A stretch of 55,589 nucleotides of DNA from Bacillota bacterium (GTDB taxonomy: Bacteria > Bacillota > Clostridia > Oscillospirales > Ruminococcaceae). Below the pieces are notes generated by a model that was not told where the DNA came from, searched no databases, and worked only from the letters and a program-made list of their open reading frames with translations. Both the position numbers and the translations under genes were made by a program. Location: assembly GCA_023458875.1 (NCBI GenBank), contig JAEWXO010000059.1, forward strand, positions 1 to 55,589. The letters are read 5' to 3'. This document shows, piece by piece, positions 23,958 through 31,832 of the stretch. The stretch's first letter is position 1, and each line of letters starts with the position of its first letter.

Positions 23958-26825
23958 TTATGGAAGGAGTCTGTTTATATCTCTTGGGAACATGCTGCAC
24001 TGACGTACGTTTGTCAGACCCAGCATTTTCATTACAAGTCTTTCAAGACCTATACCAAGACCGCCGTGAGGTGGCAGACCGTATTTGTGCGCTTCGAGAT
24101 ATGACTCGAAATCCTTCGGGTCAAGTCCCTGACGGATTATTTTTGCAACCTGCTCGTCATAGCTGTGAATACGCTGACCGCCGCTTGTAATTTCAAGACC
24201 TCTGAACAGAAGATCAAATTTATATGCAAGACGTGGATCTTCTTTTGAATCCATGGCATAGAAAGGAGGCTTTGATGAAGGGAAGTGAGTAACAAAGATA
24301 AAATCCGAATCAAATGTTTCCTTTGCATATTCACATATAGCAACTTCATCCTCAGGTTCAAGGTCAAGCTTGTTTTTGGAACCCTTGTTTCCGAGGATAT
24401 CCTTAACTTCAAGCAGTGTAACGGCCGGTATTTCTTTTATAACAGGGATATCAGCGTCAAGTATTTCAATTTCGTTGCTGTAATTTTCCCTTACATAATC
24501 CATTACATACTTAAGCATTGCTGTTTCCATTTTCATAACATCATACATGCTGTCTATATATCCCATTTCAAAGTCAAGACCAATGTATTCATTTATATGT
24601 CTTGATGTTGCATGCTTTTCAGCACGGTAAACAGGAGCTATTTCAAATACTCTGTCAAAGAATGCAACAGCTGTCTGTTTATAGAACTGAGGCGACTGAT
24701 TAAGGAAAGCAGGCTTGCCGAAATAGTCAAGTCTGAAAATATTTGCACCGCCCTCAGCACCCTGGGCAACTATTTTCGGTGAATGAATTTCAGTGAAATT
24801 GTTTTTAATCATAAATTCTCTGAAACCGTTGCACACACCCTCCTGAAGCTTGAATATTGCACGTTCATATGCGTTTCTGAGTGATACTGAACGGTTATCA
24901 AGATTTACGTCAAGTGAGCAGCCCAGCTTTTTATGAGGAACATGAAGAGGATACTCTGTTTTAGGATTATGGATAAGCTTGATATTCTTAAGAGAGATTT
25001 CTATTCCGTTAAATCCTTTTTCACTTTCGGTTACAGTACCTGATATTTTTACAAAGCAGCCTTCCTTAAGACCATCGATATTGTCTGAGCATGAATCTGT
25101 GTATACAGTCTGAATAAGGTATCTTCCTGTTCTGATAATAACAAATGAGACACCGCCCATGCTTCTGATTCTGTGAACACATCCGACAACTGTAATGTCA
25201 TTTCCGATATTGTTCTTTGCGTCAGATATTTCAAATTCATGAATAGGCTCATCAGGTGAAATCTGAGTAATATTGTTCTTTTTATAAGGAACGTATACAT
25301 TTTCGTTTATATGAGAAACCTGTTCCGTTTTAACAGTGTTTTCTTCCTCTACAGCTGATTTATTATCTTCAGTGGAGGAATCTGATGTCTGCACTGCCTT
25401 AAGTCTTGAATCAAGAACTTCTTTTATTACCTTTGGTGTACAGATACCCTTCAGGGCTTTTGTACACTGTCCCATAATAAAGCCGAAAACCTTTGTTTCA
25501 CCGTTTCTGTACTGTTCTGCGGCTTCGGAGTTTTTAGCAAGAATCTCATCAATTATTACTTCTGCCTTTGCATTGTCGTTTGTAATAAGAAGACCGTTTT
25601 CTTTGGCAAGAGCCTCAGGGGATTTTCCGGTTTCTATCATCATACGCAGAATTGACTTTGCATCGGTTTTTGAAATTCGTTCGGTATCTGACATTTTAAC
25701 AAGCTCTGCAATGGCATCTGCATTGAACGGAAGCTTTGCCATGTCTATTTCTCCGAGATTTACACGACGGAGAAGCTCTACGATAATGAAGTTTGAAATG
25801 CTTTTTGGGTTATTGTAAACTGTCAGGGCACTGTCGAAGAAATCTGAAACCAGCTTCTGATTAACTAGTATTTTTGCATCTGTTTCTGAAAGCTTATATT
25901 CATTAATATATTTTTCAAGACGCTTGTGAGGGAGTACAGGAAGCTTTGCTTTGATTTCGTCAAGCATTTCATCAGTAAAGTTTACCTGAAGAATATCAGG
26001 CTCAGGAAAATATCTGTAATCATGAGCATCTTCCTTGCTTCTCATTGCCTTTGTGTCTCCGCGGTTTTCATTGAAACGTCTTGTTTCCTGAATTACCCTT
26101 TTGCCTGATTCGAGAAGAAGTGACTGACGTTTTATTTCGTATTCGATTGATTTTACGATTGACTTTAATGAGTTTAAGTTTTTCATTTCGGTTCTGGTAC
26201 CGAGCTGTTTGTCCTCAGGACGCATAATTGAAATGTTTACGTCGCATCTTAAGGAACCCTGTTCCATTTTACAGTCACATACGCCCGCATACTGCAGAAG
26301 AAGGCTTACTTTTTCAACAAATGCCTTTGCTTCTTCAGCAGAACCGATATCAGGCTCAGTTACTATTTCGATAAGCGGAACACCGCATCTGTTGTAGTCA
26401 GCAAGGGAAACAGAATTGAAATCATCGTGGATAAGCTTTCCGGCATCTTCTTCAAGATGTATTCTGTTTACGCGGATATTTTTTACCTTTCCGTTTACTT
26501 CGATAGGTACTAATCCGTCAATACATAGAGGTCTCTGAAGCTGTGAGATCTGATATGCTTTAGGAAGGTCAGGATAGAAATAATTTTTTCTGTCAAATAC
26601 AGAAAATTTATTTATGTTGCAGCCAAGCGCAAAACCAGCCTTGACAGCATATTCAACTGCTTTCTGGTTAATAACAGGGAGCGTTCCCGGCATACCGGTA
26701 CAAACCGGGCAGCATCTTGTGTTAGGGTCTCCGCCGAATTCTGCGGAGCATGTGCAGAAAACCTTTGAGTTTGTCAGAAGCTCTGCATGTATTTCAAGTC
26801 CTATAACAGGAATAAATGATGACAT
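23958..26825 (-). CDS. gatB: Fusion of Asp/Glu-tRNA amidotransferase subunit B and aspartyl-tRNA synthetase
   Basis: 955 residues in one frame. Residues 1-~475 are GatB (PVIGLEIHAEL, GVPLIEIVTEPD, the YqeY-like tail ending near PKVIKEVL). A charged ~60-residue linker follows. Residues ~535-955 are an archaeal-type AspRS: an OB-fold anticodon domain starting at VVGCVHRIRSMGG, class II motif 2 (FEIAPVYRAEKH) and motif 3 (GLGIGLERLVMK). His in GCVHRIR stands where Asp-specific archaeal enzymes have Trp, which points to a non-discriminating synthetase that also charges tRNA-Asn. The fusion would let mischarged Asp-tRNA-Asn be passed directly to the amidotransferase. Such GatB-AspS fusions are known in some Clostridia. 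Ribosome site AAGGAGGT. Confidence 0.95.
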   Translation of the reverse strand: MSSFIPVIGLEIHAELLTNSKVFCTCSAEFGGDPNTRCCPVCTGMPGTLPVINQKAVEYAVKAGFALGCNINKFSVFDRKNYFYPDLPKAYQISQLQRPLCIDGLVPIEVNGKVKNIRVNRIHLEEDAGKLIHDDFNSVSLADYNRCGVPLIEIVTEPDIGSAEEAKAFVEKVSLLLQYAGVCDCKMEQGSLRCDVNISIMRPEDKQLGTRTEMKNLNSLKSIVKSIEYEIKRQSLLLESGKRVIQETRRFNENRGDTKAMRSKEDAHDYRYFPEPDILQVNFTDEMLDEIKAKLPVLPHKRLEKYINEYKLSETDAKILVNQKLVSDFFDSALTVYNNPKSISNFIIVELLRRVNLGEIDMAKLPFNADAIAELVKMSDTERISKTDAKSILRMMIETGKSPEALAKENGLLITNDNAKAEVIIDEILAKNSEAAEQYRNGETKVFGFIMGQCTKALKGICTPKVIKEVLDSRLKAVQTSDSSTEDNKSAVEEENTVKTEQVSHINENVYVPYKKNNITQISPDEPIHEFEISDAKNNIGNDITVVGCVHRIRSMGGVSFVIIRTGRYLIQTVYTDSCSDNIDGLKEGCFVKISGTVTESEKGFNGIEISLKNIKLIHNPKTEYPLHVPHKKLGCSLDVNLDNRSVSLRNAYERAIFKLQEGVCNGFREFMIKNNFTEIHSPKIVAQGAEGGANIFRLDYFGKPAFLNQSPQFYKQTAVAFFDRVFEIAPVYRAEKHATSRHINEYIGLDFEMGYIDSMYDVMKMETAMLKYVMDYVRENYSNEIEILDADIPVIKEIPAVTLLEVKDILGNKGSKNKLDLEPEDEVAICEYAKETFDSDFIFVTHFPSSKPPFYAMDSKEDPRLAYKFDLLFRGLEITSGGQRIHSYDEQVAKIIRQGLDPKDFESYLEAHKYGLPPHGGLGIGLERLVMKMLGLTNVRQCSMFPRDINRLLP

Positions 26826-26845
26826 TTTAAAAATACCTCCTTATA

Positions 26846-28297
26846 TTACAGCTTAGGAACAACAGCGTCAAACTGTTTTTCAAAAGCGTCTGCGGTCTGA
26901 ATTATGGTTGCCTCGTCAAATTTTTTTCCAATGATCGACATACCGATAGGCATACCGTTATTATCATATCCGCATGTTGTTGAAATTGCAGGGAGGGAAG
27001 CAATGTTTACAGTAACTGTACAGATATCAGCCTGATACATTTTTACAGGGTCTGAAATGTTTTCATTAACTCCGAATGCAACAGATGGTGTTGTAGGAGT
27101 AAGAATAACATCGCATTTTTCAAAAATATCAGCATATTCTGCGGAAATTTTCTGCTTTAATGCAAGTGCTTTGCCGTAATATGCATCATAATATCCGCTT
27201 GAAAGTGCGTAGTTTCCGAGAAGAATTCTTCTCTTTACTTCCTGACCGAAGCCCTCGCTTCTGGAATGTGATATAAGGTCAATGAAATCGTCGTCTTTAT
27301 CCGAGCGATGACCGTATTTGATTCCGTCAAAACGTGAAAGGTTTGAAGATGCTTCTGCTGATGAAATAAGATAATATGCTGCAATGGCATATTTAAGACT
27401 AGGCATGCTGCATTCTATAATCTCTGCACCCATTGATTTGTAGGTGTCAATTGCCTTATAAACGGCATTTTTTACAACCTCGTCAATACCGTCCGCATAG
27501 AATTCCTTTGGAACCGCGATTTTCATTTTATTTATGCTCTGTCCTATTTTTGAAGTGTAATCTATAGTATCGGTTTTTGATGATGTTCCGTCATGTCTGT
27601 CATATCCGGCAATGGCGTTCAGGATAATTCCGCAGTCATGAGCGTCCTTGGCAATCGGTCCTATCTGGTCGAGTGATGATGCAAATGCAACAAGTCCGTA
27701 ACGTGAAACTCTGCCGTATGTCGGCTTTAGTCCTGTGACACCGCAGAATGCGGCAGGCTGTCTTATCGAGCCGCCTGTATCAGAGCCGAGTGAACCTGCA
27801 CTAAGTGACGCTGATACACATGCGGCAGAGCCGCCTGACGATCCGCCAGGAATTCTTTCTGTGTTAAAAGGGTTTTTGGTCTTTGCAAATGCGGAGGTCT
27901 GTGTCGATCCGCCCATTGCAAATTCATCAAGACTTGTTTTTCCGAGCAGGACAATGTTCTGGCTGTTGAGTTTATCCATAACGGTTGCACTGTAAGGCGG
28001 GATAAAGTTTTCAAGTATTTTTGAAGAACATGTCGTCTTTATGCCTTCTGTACAAATGTTGTCTTTTATTGAAAGAGGAATACCGCATAAAGCAGGGGCA
28101 TTTCCGGTATCGATGATTTTCTGTGCTTTTTCTGCAGATTCATGAGCTTTTTCTTTTGTGACTGTAATATATGAATTAATAGTGCTGTCGTATTTTTCTA
28201 TCCTGTTTAAAAATTCGTCAGTAAGCTCGGAGGCTGAAATAGTCTTGCTGTCGAGCATTTTTCTGAGCTCACGTATTTTGTATTTAGTAATATCCAT
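26846..28297 (-). CDS. gatA: Asp/Glu-tRNA amidotransferase subunit A
   Basis: 483 residues; glutaminase subunit of GatCAB that releases ammonia for amidation. The amidase-signature Ser-cisSer-Lys triad is visible in PLSIKDNICTEG (Lys), GGSSGGSAACV (cis-Ser) and LGSDTGGSIRQPAAFCG (nucleophile). It sits 20 bp upstream of the gatB-aspS fusion and 10 bp after gatC in one operon. Ribosome site AGAGGTG. Confidence 0.97.
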   Translation of the reverse strand: MDITKYKIRELRKMLDSKTISASELTDEFLNRIEKYDSTINSYITVTKEKAHESAEKAQKIIDTGNAPALCGIPLSIKDNICTEGIKTTCSSKILENFIPPYSATVMDKLNSQNIVLLGKTSLDEFAMGGSTQTSAFAKTKNPFNTERIPGGSSGGSAACVSASLSAGSLGSDTGGSIRQPAAFCGVTGLKPTYGRVSRYGLVAFASSLDQIGPIAKDAHDCGIILNAIAGYDRHDGTSSKTDTIDYTSKIGQSINKMKIAVPKEFYADGIDEVVKNAVYKAIDTYKSMGAEIIECSMPSLKYAIAAYYLISSAEASSNLSRFDGIKYGHRSDKDDDFIDLISHSRSEGFGQEVKRRILLGNYALSSGYYDAYYGKALALKQKISAEYADIFEKCDVILTPTTPSVAFGVNENISDPVKMYQADICTVTVNIASLPAISTTCGYDNNGMPIGMSIIGKKFDEATIIQTADAFEKQFDAVVPKL

Positions 28298-28307
28298 TTT
28301 TGCACCT

Positions 28308-28586
28308 CTACTCTACAACTTTAGGAACGACAAAGCAGTTGCCACTGTTTACTGCGTTCTGCAGAATCTTTTCTGTCGGCATACTTTCTTCGGAAATATC
28401 CTCACGAAGGTCGTTAATATATACGTTTTTATTATCTGCAACAGCATCATATTTTATATCTATTTCCTTAATAGTATCCATAATTTTAATAATGCTGGTC
28501 ATATCATCAGCGACTTTTGTCAGTTCCGCATCTGTAAAGCTAAGCTTACTGAGCTTAGCAAGATATGAAGCCATCTGTAAATCCAA
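28308..28586 (-). CDS. gatC: Asp/Glu-tRNA amidotransferase subunit C
   Basis: 92 residues; the small GatC subunit that holds GatA and GatB together. Typical features are the N-terminal ASYLAKLSKLSFTDAEL helix and the C-terminal NCFVVPKVVE. The start is probably the TTG at 28586, because GAGG lies 8 nt upstream. The ATG four codons later is too far from it. It is the first gene of the gatCAB operon. Confidence 0.93.
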   Translation of the reverse strand: MDLQMASYLAKLSKLSFTDAELTKVADDMTSIIKIMDTIKEIDIKYDAVADNKNVYINDLREDISEESMPTEKILQNAVNSGNCFVVPKVVE

Positions 28587-28649
28587 TACTAAAACCTCAC
28601 TTTATAATAATATATTTTTCTGTCATTTAAAATAACATTCTTAAAGTAA

Positions 28650-28678
28650 ATTATACTATATTTCATAGCAGTTTGCAA
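28650..28678 (-). promoter_or_regulatory. Promoter of the gatCAB operon
   Basis: TTGCAA, 17-nt spacer, TATAAT on the minus strand; leader of ~60 nt. Confidence 0.75.
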
Positions 28679-29104
28679 GAAAATTGAATAATATTTTTTC
28701 GGATGAAGCAACACGGCCTGTTTTAATAAATTCAGACATAGACAAATCATGCCTCTTTTAATATTATTTTAAGGTTTTGGATTTATAATAAACAAGACAA
28801 TATCAGAAAGTAAAAGGCAGGTGGTATATTTTTCATTTTTTAAAACATATTCAGAGCATACTGAATAAAAATTAAAATACGGACAGAAGATTTTCCGTCC
28901 GTAAATTAATAATATGAAAATAGAAGTTGCTGTTTTTTATTTATATATTCAGGATGACTATGCTTAAAAAACTATTTATACATTCCCCTTTCTTTTTATA
29001 ACAGATACATTTCCTTCATCCGATTTCGTTATTATATAGCATCATCCGTATATAATACTGATACTTTTCCGGAAAAATATCTGTAATTTTTAAATTACTT
29101 TTTT
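28679..29104. other. AT-rich intergenic stretch with one hairpin
   Basis: No gene seen. A 7-bp stem TACGGAC / GTCCGTA near 28878-28905 could act as a weak terminator but lacks a clean T run. TTTTCCGGAAAA near 29065 is a short palindrome. The right end leads into the perfect palindrome at 29105. Confidence 0.5.
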
Positions 29105-29130
29105 ATAATAACATATTAATATGTTATTAT
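29105..29130. promoter_or_regulatory. Perfect 26-bp palindrome, candidate operator
   Basis: Half site ATAATAACATATT followed by its exact reverse complement. It ends ~48 bp before the start codon of the fused response regulator-kinase and overlaps the likely promoter region. The position fits autoregulation by the OmpR-type DNA-binding domain, but OmpR-family proteins more often bind direct repeats, so the ligand is open. Confidence 0.5.
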
Positions 29131-29177
29131 TGTGTCTTTATACAGTAAAATATGAAATTTTGAAAGGATGTCACGAT

Positions 29178-30650
29178 ATGCCAAACGTGCTGATTGCCGA
29201 TGATAATATAGAAATAGCCGGCATTATAAAAGAATATGTCCAGAGAGAGGGCTATAATGTATTTTATGCATCTGACGGAGAAAAGGCAGTGGAATTATTT
29301 AAAAACGAAGAATTTGACATGATACTGCTTGACGTTGTTATGCCCGTTATTGACGGCTTTAGGGTGTGCCGTGAAATAAGAAAAACCTCAACCGTTCCTA
29401 TAATAATGATAACAAGCAGGGGAGACGATTATGACAAAATAATGGGCCTTGGTATAGGTGCTGATGATTATGTTGTAAAGCCGTGCTCACCTGCCGAGAT
29501 AATAGCCAGAATGAGGGCGGTCCTGAGAAGAATATATTTTGACAGCAATAATTCAGAGGAAAAAAAGCTTAAAATATATAATCTTGAAATTGATATGGAA
29601 AATTATTCGGTCTCAATTGGCGGCAACAAGGTAATGCTTACTAAAAAAGAGCTTGAAATATTATGGGTGCTTGCACAGAACAGAGAGAAGGTATTTACAA
29701 GGGAAAACCTTCTTAACAGCTTATGGGGATATGATTATTACGGAGACTGCAGGACGGTGGATTCGCATATTAAAAGACTGAGGGCCAAGCTTGATAAATT
29801 TGACCATAAAAAATGGAACATAAAAACCATATGGGGAATGGGTTATAAATTTGAGGTAAAAAAAATGAATCAGAATGCTGCTGATGTTGAAACTTTAAAA
29901 AATAAGATTGAAGACCTAAGAAAAAAATCTGAAGCAGACAGACAGATTGTCAGAGATTTTATATCATGTGTTTCTCATGAGCTCAGAACACCTGTTGCGG
30001 TTTTGCGTGGTTCACTTGAGGCGCTCTGCGACGGAGTTATATATGAACCTGAGAAGGTAAGCGAATATCACAGGCAGATGCTTAGTGAAAGCATATATCT
30101 TCAGAGGCTTGTAAATGATCTTCTTGAATTTTCAAGACTTCAGAACGATGATTTTGAAATAGTAAAGGAACCGGTAAATGTAGATGATGTTATTGACGAT
30201 GTTTGCAGGAGTCTTAAAAAAATTGCAGCTGATAAAAAAATAAAGCTTACATATGAAAAAAACGGACAGAATATTTTGATAAAAGCAGATTATATGCGGA
30301 TACGTCAGATGTTTATAGTTGTAATCGACAATGCGATAAAATTTACCGCATCCGGAGGATATGCGGAAATAAAATCAGGATTTTTTAACGGCCGGCCAAT
30401 GATTAGCGTTTCTGATAACGGATGCGGAATAGAAGAAAGTGAGCTAGGCAGTATATTTTTGAAATTTCACAGAACTGTATCGGAAAAAAACAGAAGCGGT
30501 TCAGGACTGGGACTTGCAATAGCTGAAAAAATTGCAAAAAGACATGATATTGATATAAATGTAAGAAGCAAGGTGGGTTATGGCACGGAATTCTGCTTTA
30601 TTTTCAATAAAACTATTGACAAATCCGAATTGTGTGATATAATAGACTAG
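29178..30650 (+). CDS. Single-chain two-component protein: OmpR-type response regulator fused to histidine kinase
   Basis: 490 residues from ATG 29178 (AAAGGATG 8 nt upstream). Residues 1-~118 are a receiver domain with D8-D9, phospho-acceptor D52 (LLDVVMP) and K101. Residues ~130-226 are a complete OmpR winged helix (LTKKELEILWVLAQN, TVDSHIKRLRAKL, GMGYKF). A short coiled segment follows (~230-258). Then comes a HisKA domain with H267 (FISCVSHELRTP) and a HATPase with N box (IDNAIKFT), G1 (SDNGCGI), F (FLKFHR) and G2 (SGSGLGLAI) boxes. There is no membrane segment and no sensor domain. The order suggests in-frame fusion of an adjacent regulator and kinase gene. Phosphotransfer within or between chains is inferred. 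Confidence 0.93.
   Translation: MPNVLIADDNIEIAGIIKEYVQREGYNVFYASDGEKAVELFKNEEFDMILLDVVMPVIDGFRVCREIRKTSTVPIIMITSRGDDYDKIMGLGIGADDYVVKPCSPAEIIARMRAVLRRIYFDSNNSEEKKLKIYNLEIDMENYSVSIGGNKVMLTKKELEILWVLAQNREKVFTRENLLNSLWGYDYYGDCRTVDSHIKRLRAKLDKFDHKKWNIKTIWGMGYKFEVKKMNQNAADVETLKNKIEDLRKKSEADRQIVRDFISCVSHELRTPVAVLRGSLEALCDGVIYEPEKVSEYHRQMLSESIYLQRLVNDLLEFSRLQNDDFEIVKEPVNVDDVIDDVCRSLKKIAADKKIKLTYEKNGQNILIKADYMRIRQMFIVVIDNAIKFTASGGYAEIKSGFFNGRPMISVSDNGCGIEESELGSIFLKFHRTVSEKNRSGSGLGLAIAEKIAKRHDIDINVRSKVGYGTEFCFIFNKTIDKSELCDIID
30616..30643 (+). promoter_or_regulatory. Promoter of the str operon, inside the 3' end of the preceding gene
   Basis: TTGACA, 16-nt spacer, TATAAT, overlapping the last codons of the fused regulator-kinase gene. 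It gives a ~70-nt leader before rpsL. Readthrough from the upstream gene is also possible since no terminator separates them. Confidence 0.75.
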
Positions 30651-30717
30651 TGTGTAAAATTTTAAGAGTAGCACACTAATTCTATTTAAGAAAATTGATA
30701 AAGAAGGAGGAAAAATA

Positions 30718-31143
30718 ATGCCAACGTTTAACCAGTTAGTACGTAAAGGCAGAGATGTTTTGGAGGTTAAATCAACTGCTCCGGCACTTCAGAAGGGCTA
30801 CAATGCCAAGAAGAAGAACACAATTGATCAGAGCTGTCCTCAGAAGCGTGGAGTATGTACAGCAGTAAGAACTTCAACACCTAAAAAGCCTAACTCAGCT
30901 ATGAGAAAGATTGCCAGAGTAAGACTTACAAACGGATACGAAGTAACAGCTTACATTCCAGGTATAGGACATAATCTTCAGGAACATAGCGTTGTACTCA
31001 TCAGAGGCGGACGTGTTAAGGATTTGCCTGGTGTACGTTACCACATTGTCAGAGGTACTCTTGATGCTCAGGGCGTTGCAAAGAGAATGCAGGCTCGTTC
31101 AAAGTACGGTGCTAAGAGACCAAAGGCTGGAGCAGCTAAGTAA
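30718..31143 (+). CDS. rpsL: Ribosomal protein S12
   Basis: 141 residues, full length. Hallmark segments include MPTFNQLVRKGR, TPKKPNSAMRKIARVRL and the streptomycin-site region around PGIGHNLQEHSVVLIRGGRVKDLPGVRYH. It is a decoding-centre protein of the 30S subunit and the first gene of the str operon. AAGGAGG lies upstream. Confidence 0.98.
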   Translation: MPTFNQLVRKGRDVLEVKSTAPALQKGYNAKKKNTIDQSCPQKRGVCTAVRTSTPKKPNSAMRKIARVRLTNGYEVTAYIPGIGHNLQEHSVVLIRGGRVKDLPGVRYHIVRGTLDAQGVAKRMQARSKYGAKRPKAGAAK

Positions 31144-31304
31144 TTTACTTGAAAGCTCATAATTAAAATAGGATACAGCTACCACAGGATTTTATGTGGA
31201 GATTATATATAGATTTATATACCTCTGCATGGTCTTGACGGGTGACCATATGGTCAAACGAGTACCTATGAATTCATTAATATTATATGAAGGAGGGAAG
31301 CGAA
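31144..31304 (+). promoter_or_regulatory. Long rpsL-rpsG spacer with alternative hairpins, possible S7 control site
   Basis: 161 nt without a gene. GACCATATGGTC is a palindrome, and the copy of ATGGTC upstream of it can compete for the same GACCAT, giving mutually exclusive hairpins. In Escherichia coli the S12-S7 spacer of the same operon binds S7 for translational repression; an analogous role here is inference from position. Confidence 0.35.
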
Positions 31305-31775
31305 ATGCCAAGAAGAGGTAATATCGCAAAACGTGATGTTTTACAGGATCCAGTTTACAATTCAAAGCTTGTTACACGTTTAATAAACAACATAATGCTT
31401 GACGGTAAAAAGGGTGTTGCTCAGAAGATCGTTTATGAAGCATTTGATATCGTCGCTGAAAAGACAGGTGAAAATGCACTGGAGACTTTTGAAAAAGCAA
31501 TGGAAAACATTATGCCTGTATTAGAAGTAAAGGCTCGCAGAATGGGTGGTGCCACATATCAGGTACCTATGGAGGTACGTCCTGAAAGACGTCAGACATT
31601 AGGTCTCAGATGGATCACTAAATATTCAAGACTCAGAAATGAAAAGACAATGAAGGAAAGACTTGCAGGAGAAATCCTGGATGCTATTAACGGCAGCGGC
31701 GGAGCTTGCAAAAAGCGTGAAGACACACACAAAATGGCTGAAGCTAACAAGGCATTTGCTCACTATCGTTGGTAA
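31305..31775 (+). CDS. rpsG: Ribosomal protein S7
   Basis: 156 residues from ATG 31305 (MPRRGNIAKRDV), with GGAGGG 8 nt upstream; the upstream in-frame ATG at 31287 precedes that site. Typical ARRMGGATYQVPMEV and the C-terminal MAEANKAFAHYRW are present. It organises the 16S rRNA 3' domain in the 30S head. Confidence 0.97.
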   Translation: MPRRGNIAKRDVLQDPVYNSKLVTRLINNIMLDGKKGVAQKIVYEAFDIVAEKTGENALETFEKAMENIMPVLEVKARRMGGATYQVPMEVRPERRQTLGLRWITKYSRLRNEKTMKERLAGEILDAINGSGGACKKREDTHKMAEANKAFAHYRW

Positions 31776-31832
31776 TTTTATAATTAATTCAACGTATAAA
31801 AGCTTAGCTTATTATAAAATGGAGGAAAAATT

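Noticed and set aside
25336..25818. 160-codon plus-strand frame opposite the GatB part of the fusion
   Set aside because: Antisense shadow; no domain and no ribosome site.
23958..26825. Sequencing artefact joining gatB and aspS
   Set aside because: The linker is a plausible in-frame charged segment, both parts are full domains, and fusions of this kind are known in related bacteria.
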